Of a stretch of 50,707 nt of DNA, positions 28,032 through 36,304 are shown in pieces (the stretch's first letter is position 1; each line of letters opens with the position of its first letter). The notes under the pieces are model-generated. The model saw only the letters and a program-made list of their open reading frames with translations, did no database searches and had not been told where the DNA came from. Made by a program: the position numbers and the translations under genes. The DNA lies in contig NZ_QBAW01000009.1 in assembly GCF_009689985.1 (NCBI RefSeq), forward strand, positions 1-50,707. The letters run 5' to 3'. Origin of the DNA: Helicobacter pylori (GTDB taxonomy: Bacteria > Campylobacterota > Campylobacteria > Campylobacterales > Helicobacteraceae).

Positions 28032-28763
28032 ATGGCGTTAGTTAAGGAAGTGTTGGAAGTTTTAGAGTGCCTTTCGCCTTTTGAACTTCAAGAATCATGG
28101 GATAATAGCGGGTTGAATGTGGGGAGTGAAAATCATGAGTTTAGCCAGATCATCGCATGCTTAGAAATCACGCTTAAAATCGCTCTAAACGCTCCCAAAA
28201 ACGCCCTAATCATCACGCACCACCCTTTAATTTTCAAGCCCTTAAAAACGCTTAATGATGAGGCTTATCCGGGTAATATTTTAAAAATCTTAATCCAAAA
28301 AAACATTTCAGTCATTAGCATGCACACGAATTTTGACAAAACGCATTTAAACAAGCATTTCGCTAGCACGCTTTTAGGGTTTGATGGCTTGATGGAAAAA
28401 GGCCTTATGTTAGTGAAAGAAAATGTTAATATGGAATTTGATGCGTTGGTAAAAAAAATCAAATCTTCTTTAGGGGTAGGATCATTGGCGTGTGTCAAAA
28501 GTTCTCCAATCATTAAAGATTTAGCGTTTGTGTGCGGATCGGGAGCGTCCATGTTCTCTTCTTTAAAAGCACAAAGCTGTTTGGTTACAGGCGATGTGAA
28601 ATACCATGACGCTATGATCGCTCAATCTTTAGGGATAAGCCTGATTGACGCCACGCATTATTATAGCGAAAGGGGTTTTGCGCTGATTGTGGCTGAAATT
28701 TTGCATTCTTTCAATTATTTGGTTACAATAGAGAATTTTAAAAACCCCTTGCAAATCATTTAA
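28032..28763 (+). CDS. Nif3/DUF34 family metal-binding protein (HP0959)
   Basis: Member of the widespread Nif3-like (GTP cyclohydrolase 1 type 2 homologue) family, whose cellular role is not settled. The 243-residue product has LQESWDNSGLNVG, the metal-binding ITHHPLIFKPLK with adjacent histidines, SMHTNFDKTHLNKH and late GDVKYHDAMIAQ and DATHYYSERGF, supplying the second set of metal ligands. This is the short form without the inserted PII-like domain. It starts 1 base after glyQ and lies 9 bases before HP0958, so the genes are coupled. Family assignment is firm, function not. Confidence 0.85.
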   Translation: MALVKEVLEVLECLSPFELQESWDNSGLNVGSENHEFSQIIACLEITLKIALNAPKNALIITHHPLIFKPLKTLNDEAYPGNILKILIQKNISVISMHTNFDKTHLNKHFASTLLGFDGLMEKGLMLVKENVNMEFDALVKKIKSSLGVGSLACVKSSPIIKDLAFVCGSGASMFSSLKAQSCLVTGDVKYHDAMIAQSLGISLIDATHYYSERGFALIVAEILHSFNYLVTIENFKNPLQII

Positions 28764-28772
28764 AGGAAAGCG

Positions 28773-29537
28773 ATGAACACCCACCTCAAACAATTGATTG
28801 AAATTTCGCATTTGGATAAAGAAATTGACTCCCTAGAGCCATTGATCAGAGAAAAACGGAAAGACTTGGATAAAGCCTTGAATGATAAAGAAGCTAAAAA
28901 TAAAGCGATCTTGAATTTAGAAGAGGAAAAATTAGCCCTAAAATTACAGGTTTCTAAGAACGAGCAAACCTTACAAGACGCAAACGCTAAAATCGCCAGT
29001 ATCCAAAAGAAAATGAGCGAGATCAAATCCGAAAGGGAATTGCGCTCTTTAAACATTGAAGAAGATATTGCTAAAGAGCGATCCAACCAGGCCAACAGAG
29101 AAATTGAAAACCTGCAAAATGAAATCAAGCACAAAAGCGAAAAACAAGAGGATTTGAAAAAAGAAATGCTAGAGCTTGAAAAATTGGCGCTAGAATTGGA
29201 AAGTTTAGTGGAAAACGAAGTCAAAAACATCAAAGAAACCCAACAAATCATCTTTAAAAAGAAAGAAGAACTCGTGGAAAAAACCGAGCCTAAAATCTAT
29301 AGCTTTTATGAAAGGATTAGAAGATGGGCGAAAAACACGAGCATTGTAACGATCAAAAAACAGGCTTGTGGGGGTTGTTTCATTAGGTTGAACGATAAGA
29401 TTTATACCGAAGTGCTAACGAGTGGGGATATGATCACTTGCCCGTATTGTGGGCGTATTTTATACGCTGAGGGCGCGTATGAAAACAGTGCTCAACCTCC
29501 AAAAGAAAGCCAAGAAGAAAGCCAAGAATTAGTTTGA
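28773..29537 (+). CDS. HP0958 zinc-ribbon coiled-coil protein required for flagella
   Basis: In H. pylori this protein (also called FlgZ) is essential for motility: it stabilises the sigma factor RpoN and binds flaA mRNA. The 254-residue sequence has a long antiparallel coiled coil (about residues 5-170, e.g. EKLALKLQVSKNEQTLQDAN) followed by a C-terminal zinc ribbon with two CxxC pairs, ACGGC and CPYC, separated by about 30 residues. ATG 28773 is preceded by AAAGGAAAGCG. The gene sits between the Nif3-like gene and waaA, and waaA starts immediately after its stop. The C-terminal tail is Ser/Glu/Gln-rich. Confidence 0.92.
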   Translation: MNTHLKQLIEISHLDKEIDSLEPLIREKRKDLDKALNDKEAKNKAILNLEEEKLALKLQVSKNEQTLQDANAKIASIQKKMSEIKSERELRSLNIEEDIAKERSNQANREIENLQNEIKHKSEKQEDLKKEMLELEKLALELESLVENEVKNIKETQQIIFKKKEELVEKTEPKIYSFYERIRRWAKNTSIVTIKKQACGGCFIRLNDKIYTEVLTSGDMITCPYCGRILYAEGAYENSAQPPKESQEESQELV

Positions 29538-30719
29538 TTGTTTAAGTTTTTCTACCTTTTATTTTTAACTTTGGGGCATCTTTTTGGTGTGCCTTTCATC
29601 TTTTTTTGGAGTTTTAAAGAAAAATACCGCCATTCTTTAAAAGCTCGTTTTTTCCTCAAAGACAATTTTTTAAAAAGCGAGCCGATTTTTTGGTTTCATG
29701 CATGCTCTTATGGGGAGGTCAAATCCTTAGAGCCAATCATTCAAGCTTTAAAAGAGCCGATTTTAATTAGCGTTACCACTAATACCGGTTTTGAATTAGC
29801 CGCTCAAACTTACCGGCATTTGGAGCATATAGAAGTGCGTTACCTGCCTTTTGAAACCCTATTATTTGCATGGAAAAAAAATTTAAAACGCTTAAAAACT
29901 TTGGTGGTTACAGAAGCGGAATTGTGGTTTAATGTGTTTGATACGGCTCAAAAATTAGGGGCAAAAACCATGCTCATTAACGCTAGGATTAGCGTTCGTT
30001 CTTACCCTAAATACCAGCGTTTTTCTTTTTTTTATGAGCTTTTATTCAAACGCATTGATTTGGTTTTAGCGCAAAGCAAGGACGATAAAAAGCGCTTGTT
30101 GAATCTAGGGGCAAAAAAAGTGGTGGATTTTTTGAATATCAAGCGTTTTTCAAAGCCTGTAATCGCTTCGTTTTACCCTAAAGACCCAAGCGCTTTAAAC
30201 ATTGTTTTAGCCAGCACGCATGAGGGCGAAGAGGAATTAGGGTTAAAAGCGTTTTTGGAGTTCAAAAAGACTTTTAAAAACGCAAGGCTTTTTGTTGTGC
30301 CACGCCACCCTGAGCGTTTTAAAAGCGTGCAGAATTTATTGCAAGATGTTTTAAAAACGACTCGTTTTAGTTTGGAGTGTTTTTCTTCAAAAGGTTTTGT
30401 GGAATGCGATATTTTGTTAGTGGATCGCTTGGGGGAATTGAATAACTTCTACAAAATCGCAGATATTGTCATTTTAGGGGGTTCGTTTGTCAAAATGGGG
30501 GGGCATAACCCTTTAGAGCCGGCGTTTTTTAATGCGCGCTTGATCACAGGGGAGTATATTTTCAACCAAGTAGCGTTGTTTGAATTAATCAAGCCTTACA
30601 AAATCGTTCAAAAAGAGGATCTGTTAGACGCTCTTTTAGATTACAAAAATTTAGGCGTGGCGCGTTTTTTAGAAAACGGGCATGATTTAAACGAATTGCT
30701 CGCATTCATTAAACATTAA
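29538..30719 (+). CDS. waaA: 3-deoxy-D-manno-octulosonic acid (Kdo) transferase
   Basis: Inner-membrane glycosyltransferase that adds Kdo to lipid IVA in lipopolysaccharide synthesis. The 393-residue product starts with a hydrophobic anchor (FFYLLFLTLGHLFGVPFIFFW). It has the Kdo-transferase motif FWFHACSYGEVKSLEP with its catalytic-type acidic residue, VVTEAELWFNVFDTAQKLGAK, NARISVRSYPKYQRF, ASTHEGEEELGL and the nucleotide-sugar site region GGSFVKMGGHNPLEPAFF. It begins at TTG 29538, directly after the HP0958 TGA, so translation is presumably coupled. It is followed after about 24 bases by a pseudouridine synthase gene. Confidence 0.94.
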   Translation: MFKFFYLLFLTLGHLFGVPFIFFWSFKEKYRHSLKARFFLKDNFLKSEPIFWFHACSYGEVKSLEPIIQALKEPILISVTTNTGFELAAQTYRHLEHIEVRYLPFETLLFAWKKNLKRLKTLVVTEAELWFNVFDTAQKLGAKTMLINARISVRSYPKYQRFSFFYELLFKRIDLVLAQSKDDKKRLLNLGAKKVVDFLNIKRFSKPVIASFYPKDPSALNIVLASTHEGEEELGLKAFLEFKKTFKNARLFVVPRHPERFKSVQNLLQDVLKTTRFSLECFSSKGFVECDILLVDRLGELNNFYKIADIVILGGSFVKMGGHNPLEPAFFNARLITGEYIFNQVALFELIKPYKIVQKEDLLDALLDYKNLGVARFLENGHDLNELLAFIKH

Positions 30720-30743
30720 AAAGGATAAAAAATAAGGATAAAC

Positions 30744-31472
30744 ATGGAAAAAGCTTATAAAATATTGAGCGTTCAAGAAAACATTTCGCATAAAAAAGCC
30801 AAAGCTTTGATTGATTTGGGGTTAGTGAGTGTAGGGGGGAAAAAATTGATGGTCGCCAGAAAAGAATTGCCCAAAAACACGCATTTTAGCGTCCAAAAGG
30901 TTGAAAAACCCAGCGTGATTTTTGAAGATGAAAACATTCTAGCCCTTTTTAAACCTCCCTTTATAGAGAGCTATGATTTAGTTTCTTTTTTCAAAGGTTG
31001 GGTTTTGTTGCACCGCTTGGATAAAGAAACAAGCGGGGTGATTTTATTGGTGAAAGAAAATTCAGAATTCCATTTAAAAGCGAAAAAGGCTTTTAAAGAC
31101 AGGGCGGTTAAAAAGGAGTATTTAGCGCTCGCTCAAGGCATTATAGAAGAAGAGCAAGAAATTAACGCTCCCATTCTCACGATTAAAACCACTAAAGCTT
31201 TCAGTAAAATCTCTAAAAAAGGGCAAGAAGCGGTTACGATAATCACGCCTTTAAAAATCATCAATAAAAAAACCCTTTTAAAAGTGGGAATCAAAACCGG
31301 AAGAACGCATCAAATCAGAATCCATTTAAAGCATATCAACCACCCCATTATAGGCGATACGCTTTATAATAATGAGCCAGGTTCAGCCAAACGCTTGATG
31401 CTCCATGCGCATAAAATCTCGTTATTGGGGTATGAATTTGAAGCGATCCCCCCTAAAGAATTTGAATTTTAA
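30744..31472 (+). CDS. RluA/RluD-family RNA pseudouridine synthase (HP0956)
   Basis: Isomerises specific uridines in RNA to pseudouridine. An S4 RNA-binding domain covers about residues 1-55 (SHKKAKALIDLGLVSVGGKK). The catalytic domain has the motif LLHRLDKETSGVILLVK, whose aspartate is the nucleophile, followed by KEYLALAQG and GRTHQIRIHLKHINHPIIGD, typical of the RluA family. At 242 residues it is on the short side. The exact target (23S rRNA or tRNA) cannot be read from sequence. ATG 30744 follows AAGGATAAAC; lgt follows within 10 bases. Confidence 0.9.
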   Translation: MEKAYKILSVQENISHKKAKALIDLGLVSVGGKKLMVARKELPKNTHFSVQKVEKPSVIFEDENILALFKPPFIESYDLVSFFKGWVLLHRLDKETSGVILLVKENSEFHLKAKKAFKDRAVKKEYLALAQGIIEEEQEINAPILTIKTTKAFSKISKKGQEAVTIITPLKIINKKTLLKVGIKTGRTHQIRIHLKHINHPIIGDTLYNNEPGSAKRLMLHAHKISLLGYEFEAIPPKEFEF

Positions 31473-31481
31473 GGATTGATC

Positions 31482-32336
31482 ATGAACGCTTGGAATACGA
31501 TTTATGATCAATTTAACCCTATCGCTTTTAGTCTTGGCAGTATTGAAGTGCATTGGTATGGTTTGGCGTATGCGTGCGCGATTGTTACCGCTTTTTATAT
31601 GGCGTTAAGAATGATCCAAAAAGACCCCAAGCGATTCCCCATTGAAAAGAAGGAATTTGAGAGTTATTTTCTATGGGCGGAGCTTGGCATCGTGCTAGGG
31701 GCAAGGGTAGGATACATTCTGATTTATGAGCCTAATTCCAGCTATTATTTGACGCATTTTTGGCAAATCTTTAACCCTTTTGATAGCAATGGGGATTTTG
31801 TAGGCATTCGTGGGATGAGCTATCATGGGGGGTTGGTGGGGTTTTTGATCGCTTCGTATCTTTATAGCCGTAAGGATTTAAAAAAGCTTTTGATTTATTT
31901 GGATTTGATTGCGATTAGCCTGCCTTTAGGGTATGTTTTTGGGAGGATTGGGAATTTTTTAAATCAGGAGCTTGTGGGGAGAATTGTCCCCAAAGACAGC
32001 CATTTAGGGCAAATCATAGGCATTATGGTGGATAATGAATTGCGCTATCCTAGCCAATTGATTGAAGCGTTTTTAGAGGGGGTTATTGTGTTTTTAATGG
32101 TGCTGTGGGCTAAAAAACACACCAAAACGCATGGGTTGCTTATTGTGGTTTATGGCTTGGGGTATTCCTTGATGCGCTTTATTGCGGAATTTTACAGAGA
32201 GCCAGATAGCCAAATGGGGGTTTATTTTTTAAATTTGAGCATGGGGCAGATTTTAAGCTTGCTTATGGTAATTGTTTCGTTAGGGATTTTATTGTATGCT
32301 ACGAAAAATTCTAAAAAAATAAAGGAAAATCAATGA
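31482..32336 (+). CDS. lgt: prolipoprotein diacylglyceryl transferase
   Basis: Inner-membrane enzyme that transfers diacylglycerol from phosphatidylglycerol to the lipobox cysteine of prolipoproteins, the first step of lipoprotein maturation. The 284-residue product has about seven membrane segments and the family motifs: [25 protein letters not shown], the essential [10 protein letters not shown], the Lgt signature [14 protein letters not shown], and [29 protein letters not shown] 31482 has AAGGATTGATC before it. The TGA overlaps the rdxA ATG (ATGA), so lgt and rdxA are coupled. Confidence 0.97.
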   Translation: MNAWNTIYDQFNPIAFSLGSIEVHWYGLAYACAIVTAFYMALRMIQKDPKRFPIEKKEFESYFLWAELGIVLGARVGYILIYEPNSSYYLTHFWQIFNPFDSNGDFVGIRGMSYHGGLVGFLIASYLYSRKDLKKLLIYLDLIAISLPLGYVFGRIGNFLNQELVGRIVPKDSHLGQIIGIMVDNELRYPSQLIEAFLEGVIVFLMVLWAKKHTKTHGLLIVVYGLGYSLMRFIAEFYREPDSQMGVYFLNLSMGQILSLLMVIVSLGILLYATKNSKKIKENQ

Positions 32337-32964
32337 AATTTTTGGATCAAGAAAAAGAAGACAATTACTAAATGAGCGCCATTCTTGCAAGATGTTTGAC
32401 AGCCATTATGAGTTCTCTAGCGAAGAATTAGAAGAAATCGCTGAAATCGCCAGACTATCGCCAAGCTCTTACAACACGCAGCCATGGCGTTTTGTGATGG
32501 TTACTAATAAGGATTTAAAAAAACAAATTGCAGCGCACAGCTATTTTAATGAAGAAATGATTAAAAGCGCTTCAGCGTTAATGGTGGTATGCCCTTTAAG
32601 ATCTAGCGAGTTGTTACCACACAGCCACTACATGCAAAATCTCTATCCGGAGTCTTATAAGGTTAGAGTGATCCCGTCTTTTGCTCAAATGCTTGGCGTG
32701 AGATTCAACCACAGCATGCAAAAATTAGAAAGCTATATTTTAGAGCAATGCTATATCGCTGTGGGGCAAATTTGCATGGGCGTGAGCTTAATGGGATTGG
32801 ATAGTTGCATTATTGGAGGCTTTGATCCTTTAAAAGTGGGCGAGATTTTAGAAGAGCGTATCAATAAGCCTAAAATCGCATGTTTGATCGCATTGGGTAA
32901 GAGGGTGGCAGAAGCGAGCCAAAAATCACGAAAATCAAAAGTTGATACGATTACTTGGTTGTGA
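32333..32964 (+). pseudogene. rdxA: rdxA, oxygen-insensitive NADPH nitroreductase, frameshifted at codons 7-8
   Basis: RdxA is the nitroreductase that activates metronidazole in H. pylori. The ATG at 32333 (after AAAGGAAAATCA, overlapping the lgt stop) opens MKFLDQEK, but the A-run at 32352-32356 has five A where the functional sequence as I know it needs six. The frame then ends at TAA 32369-32371 after 12 codons. From 32392 the rest of RdxA is intact in the shifted frame ([49 protein letters not shown]). One extra A restores the normal 210-residue enzyme. ATG 32392 corresponds to residue 21 and lacks a ribosome site. Loss of function, and hence metronidazole resistance, is predicted. Confidence 0.93.
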
Positions 32965-32990
32965 TTAAACAAAATCAAAAACTTTTTAAC

Positions 32991-32996
32991 TATAAT
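32991..32996 (+). promoter_or_regulatory. HP0953 promoter -10
   Basis: TATAAT in TAACTATAATCAAACC, 33 bases before the TTG start of the next gene and following rdxA. AAGGAG stands in front of that start, giving a short leader. Confidence 0.6.
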
Positions 32997-33029
32997 CAAA
33001 CCTAAAATTAAAGTTTAAGGAGTGGCATT

Positions 33030-33596
33030 TTGTTTAAAAGAATGGTTTTAATCGCTCTTTTAGGGGTGTTTTCAAGCGTTTCATTAAGCGCTAAGAGTAT
33101 TTTAAGAGATGATGGGATTTTAGTCTCTGATTTAAAGGGCATGAAATCAGAATTGTCTGATGCTCCTGCTTGGGTTTTTGAAGACCCTAAAGTCCCTTAT
33201 GAAGAGATGGGCGTGGCGTATATCCCTGTTAGTAATAAATATTTAGGGATTGAGCAAGCGACTTTAAACGCTAAATTGAACTTGATTGTGGTTTTTCATG
33301 AAATCATGATAAAGTATAAAAAACGCTTCATGGAGCAATTCCATGAGTCCGAGCAAACGACTACGAATATCAGCTACGCTATCTATAATTACCTAGCGAC
33401 TAAGATTCAGGTAGCCGACACTTACACGAATTTAAAATCTGAGGTGGCTGTGGTGAAAATCAAACTAGTGGGTTGCCAGATTGAGCAAATCAAAAGGTAT
33501 TTAAAAGCGAGCGTTGAAAACCTTAACGATAACGAAATCGCTTATATCGCTAAGGTCGCTCAAAAAGAATTTGGTAGCGTTTGCGCATTAAGGTAG
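33030..33596 (+). CDS. secreted protein of unknown function, LPP20-like (HP0953)
   Basis: Predicted periplasmic or secreted protein of 188 residues. TTG 33030 behind AAGGAG starts a signal peptide (MFKRMVLIALLGVFSSVSLSA-KS). The mature part contains DAPAWVFEDPKVPYEEMGVAYIPVSNK and then an Ala/Lys-rich helix (EQATLNAKLNLIVVF). This arrangement resembles LPP20-type Helicobacter envelope proteins, but there is no lipobox, and the relationship is my inference. Two late cysteines (in VGCQIEQ and GSVCALR) could form a disulfide. It has its own promoter and ends 1 base from the convergent cinA stop, leaving no room for a terminator. Confidence 0.7.
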   Translation: MFKRMVLIALLGVFSSVSLSAKSILRDDGILVSDLKGMKSELSDAPAWVFEDPKVPYEEMGVAYIPVSNKYLGIEQATLNAKLNLIVVFHEIMIKYKKRFMEQFHESEQTTTNISYAIYNYLATKIQVADTYTNLKSEVAVVKIKLVGCQIEQIKRYLKASVENLNDNEIAYIAKVAQKEFGSVCALR

Positions 33597-33597
33597 T

Positions 33598-34254
33598 TTA
33601 TAGCATTCTAGCGAGCATGTTTAGGGCATGCTCTACGCTTTTATTTTGAATGCTTTCTCTGTCCCCTTCAAAAAAACAGCGATCAATTAAAGCTTGAGAT
33701 CCTAACTTTTGTGCACCGATATAAATCGTGCCTACAGGATTAGCCTTGCTCCCCCCATTAGGGCCAGCCACCCCACTGATCGCAAGCGCTAAATCCACTT
33801 TAAAATTTAAAAACACGCCTAGTAGCATTTCTTTCACGCATTCTTCGCTATAAACCCCAAAGACTTTTAAAGTCGTGGCATTGACTTTCAATAATTCGTG
33901 CTTAACCTCTTCATTGTAACACACAACACCCCCCATAAAAACCGCTGAAGCCCCGCTAATGGAAGTGAATGCATGCGATAATAACCCCCCAGAGCAGCTT
34001 TCAGCCACCGCAATTTTTAAACCTAAAGATTTCAAGCGCTCTATTAAAGCGTTTGCGCTTTTTTTCTGATCGTCTAATTCCACAATATTGGAGTTAAAAA
34101 GCGTTTTAAGATAGATTCTTGCTTGTTTGATATTCTCGCCTTTTAATTCAATGCAATCTTCTTTGACTTGAGCGAGAATGTCCAATCGTTTCAATTCTTT
34201 TTCAATCAAAATAAAACCGCTCTCATTATCCATATTCAAAAATTTAAATTTCAT
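33598..34254 (-). CDS. CinA C-terminal domain family protein (PncC-type)
   Basis: Family known for nicotinamide-nucleotide amidase activity (PncC), recycling NMN. The 218-residue product has a poorly conserved N-terminal 70 residues and then the CinA core: LKIAVAESCSGGLLSHAFTS, GASAVFMGGVVCYN (with the YNxxVK-like NEEVKHELL) and LALAISGVAGPNGGS...PVGTIYIGA. The large molybdopterin-binding-like N-terminal domain of full CinA is absent, so it is PncC-like rather than CinA-like. ATG 34254 follows AAAGG. It is convergent with HP0953 and lies 10 bases after recO. Confidence 0.88.
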   Translation of the reverse strand: MKFKFLNMDNESGFILIEKELKRLDILAQVKEDCIELKGENIKQARIYLKTLFNSNIVELDDQKKSANALIERLKSLGLKIAVAESCSGGLLSHAFTSISGASAVFMGGVVCYNEEVKHELLKVNATTLKVFGVYSEECVKEMLLGVFLNFKVDLALAISGVAGPNGGSKANPVGTIYIGAQKLGSQALIDRCFFEGDRESIQNKSVEHALNMLARML

Positions 34255-34264
34255 TTTTAACCTT

Positions 34265-34879
34265 TCAAAACCCTAAATTCAGCGTGCGCCATAATTCTTC
34301 CACTTCTTCTATTTCTAAATCAATCGTACTTTGAGTGCGAAAAAAAGCTTGGATTTTTTCTAAATCCAGGCTTTTAGTTTTCAAACAAGAGGGGTGCGCT
34401 AGAATAAACCCTTGCGCTAAAGCGACAGAACGCTCTAATTTTGCATCGCATAAAAAACAAGAATTGTAATTTTGCAAGCGCCCTTCAAAATTCAAAAGCG
34501 TGGCATACATTTCTAAAATCACTCTTAAGGGGTGCTGTTTGGAGAGTTTGTTAGCCCCATCATCTAAAGTGTCAAAATAGATACTATCCAAAGAATGCAC
34601 GCCTTCTAAATGCTTGAACAAGAGGGTGCAAAAGCGTTGCCAAAAAAACAAGCGCTCCATTTCTCTTTCCCAAAGATAGCCTAAATGCAAAATATTCCTT
34701 AACTTGGGTAAAAATTTATCATCGTTTTCTTCTTCAAAATCAATTTTACGCCCCACATTCAGCACGCTATGGCGTTTGCCATAGAAACGATAGAGGGTTT
34801 TGAGCTGGTTTTTGGTTAAAACGCGCACGATCAAATCTTCATCTCTTATGCTTTGTGTTTGTAAAAGAAACCCTTGCAT
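34265..34879 (-). CDS. recO: recombination protein RecO
   Basis: Short epsilonproteobacterial RecO, which loads RecA on SSB-coated single-stranded DNA with RecR for recombinational repair and natural transformation. The 204-residue product starts MQGFLLQTQSIRDEDLIVRV, an N-terminal OB-fold strand arrangement. It contains GKRHSVLNVGRKIDFE, a central helical region and a pair of cysteines in NSCFLCDAKL, matching the H. pylori protein I know. ATG 34879 is chosen over an upstream start at 34915 that adds 12 residues. It precedes cinA by 10 bases on the minus strand and is divergent from accD. Confidence 0.88.
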   Translation of the reverse strand: MQGFLLQTQSIRDEDLIVRVLTKNQLKTLYRFYGKRHSVLNVGRKIDFEEENDDKFLPKLRNILHLGYLWEREMERLFFWQRFCTLLFKHLEGVHSLDSIYFDTLDDGANKLSKQHPLRVILEMYATLLNFEGRLQNYNSCFLCDAKLERSVALAQGFILAHPSCLKTKSLDLEKIQAFFRTQSTIDLEIEEVEELWRTLNLGF

Positions 34880-34904
34880 CACTACTCTTAAGCTAATTTT
34901 GTTT

Positions 34905-34929
34905 ATTATAAGCAAAACTTGGATACAAT
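34905..34929. promoter_or_regulatory. divergent recO and accD promoters
   Basis: On the minus strand TATAAT (34905-34910) in TGCTTATAATAAAC would start recO transcription near 34898. On the plus strand TACAAT (34924-34929) would start accD near 34936. The -10 boxes are only 13 bases apart, so the two polymerases would compete. Confidence 0.5.
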
Positions 34930-34959
34930 CCTAATAAAACTGCAAAATTAAGGAAAAAC

Positions 34960-35829
34960 ATGGGATTTGCAGATTTCTTTAAAAATTTTAAGATCAATAA
35001 ATTGCGGACAGCACCAAGTAAGGAAGAACAGCCAAGCCATTGGGTGAAATGCCCTAAATGTTATGCGTTAATGTATCATAAAGAAGTGTTTGGTAAATAC
35101 AGCGTGTGTTTGAAATGCCATTACCATTTCCGCATGAAAGCGGCTGAAAGGATTGAATTTCTATGCGATGTGGGGAGTTTTGAAGAGTTTGACAAGCACT
35201 TACGGCCTAATGATCCTTTAAATTTCGTGGACAAAGAGAGCTATAAACAACGCATTAAAAAATACGAAAAAAGGACTAACCGCCCAAGCTCAGTGATCAG
35301 CGGTGAGGCTAAAATCAACCGCATGCCTTTGCAGATCGTGGTGTTTGATTTCAGCTTTATGGGAGGGAGTTTAGGCTCTGTGGAGGGGGAAAAGATTGTA
35401 AGAGCGATCAATCGCGCGGTCGCTAAAAGAGAAGCGTTATTGATTGTTTCAGCGAGTGGGGGGGCTAGGATGCAAGAATCCACTTATTCGCTCATGCAAA
35501 TGGCTAAAACGAGCGCGGCTTTGAACCGATTGAGTGAGGCCAAACTCCCTTTCATTTCGCTCTTAAGCGATCCCACTTATGGGGGCGTTAGCGCATCTTT
35601 TGCTTTTTTAGGGGATCTTATTATCGCAGAGCCTGGGGCGATGATAGGTTTTGCAGGGCCTAGAGTGATTAAGCAAACTATAGGGGCGGATTTGCCTGAG
35701 GGCTTTCAAACAGCGGAATTTTTATTAGAGCATGGCTTGATTGATATGATTGTGCACAGGAAGGATTTGAAAAAGACTTTGAGCGATCTCATCGCTATGA
35801 TGACGCATAAGACTTCAAAGATTTTTTAA
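34960..35829 (+). CDS. accD: acetyl-CoA carboxylase carboxyltransferase beta subunit
   Basis: With AccA forms the carboxyltransferase that makes malonyl-CoA, the committed step of fatty-acid synthesis. The 289-residue product has the N-terminal zinc ribbon (WVKCPKCYALMYHKE...YSVCLKCHYHFRM, four cysteines). A crotonase-fold domain follows with DFSFMGGSLGSVEGEKI, SASGGARMQEST, PTYGGVSASFAFLGD and GFAGPRVIKQTIG. ATG 34960 follows TAAGGAAAAAC. It leads the accD-rlmH-HP0948 run. Confidence 0.97.
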   Translation: MGFADFFKNFKINKLRTAPSKEEQPSHWVKCPKCYALMYHKEVFGKYSVCLKCHYHFRMKAAERIEFLCDVGSFEEFDKHLRPNDPLNFVDKESYKQRIKKYEKRTNRPSSVISGEAKINRMPLQIVVFDFSFMGGSLGSVEGEKIVRAINRAVAKREALLIVSASGGARMQESTYSLMQMAKTSAALNRLSEAKLPFISLLSDPTYGGVSASFAFLGDLIIAEPGAMIGFAGPRVIKQTIGADLPEGFQTAEFLLEHGLIDMIVHRKDLKKTLSDLIAMMTHKTSKIF

Positions 35830-35842
35830 AGTTTTAACATTG

Positions 35843-36295
35843 ATGCGTTGCGTGGTGTATTCTATCGCTAAAAGTTCGCCCCTAGAGTTAGTGAAAATCT
35901 ATCAAAAGCAATGCAAGCGATTTGATTGCGAGTTGGAATTAGTGGATTTATTCCCTAAGAATACCGCCAACGCTCAAAAAGTTTCTAAAGAACTCGCTCA
36001 AAAAAGCTACTCTCTAGCCTTTGAGCCGTATTTAAACCCTAAGGCAAAAAACATTGCTTTACACCCTAAAGCTCAAGGGGGCGATAGCTTTGCGTTTAGT
36101 AAAATGTTAGAAAATCATCTTAATATTAATTTTTTTATCGCTGGAGCGTATGGGTTTGAAGAAAATTTTTTAAAGGATTGTCAAGCTTGGAGTTTGAGCG
36201 AGATGACTTTTAGCCATGAAGTGGCTAAAATTGTCTTATGCGAGCAAATCTATAGGGCTTTGAGCATTATTTTTAAGCATCCATACCACAAATAG
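35843..36295 (+). CDS. rlmH: 23S rRNA pseudouridine-1915 methyltransferase RlmH
   Basis: SPOUT-fold methyltransferase that adds a methyl group to N3 of pseudouridine 1915 in helix 69 of 23S rRNA. The 150-residue product has the family's closing signature: FFIAGAYGF (SAM loop, usually IGGADG), WSLSEMTFSHEVAKIVLCEQIYRA and the terminal KHPYHK. The N-terminus (RCVVYSIAKSSPLELVKIYQK) is divergent but aligns in length. ATG 35843 is used; a TTG three bases earlier is also possible. The next gene has its Shine-Dalgarno site just past this stop. Confidence 0.9.
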   Translation: MRCVVYSIAKSSPLELVKIYQKQCKRFDCELELVDLFPKNTANAQKVSKELAQKSYSLAFEPYLNPKAKNIALHPKAQGGDSFAFSKMLENHLNINFFIAGAYGFEENFLKDCQAWSLSEMTFSHEVAKIVLCEQIYRALSIIFKHPYHK

Positions 36296-36304
36296 GAGGT
36301 GCAC

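Noticed and set aside
32392-32964. Functional RdxA from ATG 32392
   Set aside because: That ATG is codon 21 of the known enzyme, lacks a ribosome site, and a one-base deletion upstream explains the displacement exactly.
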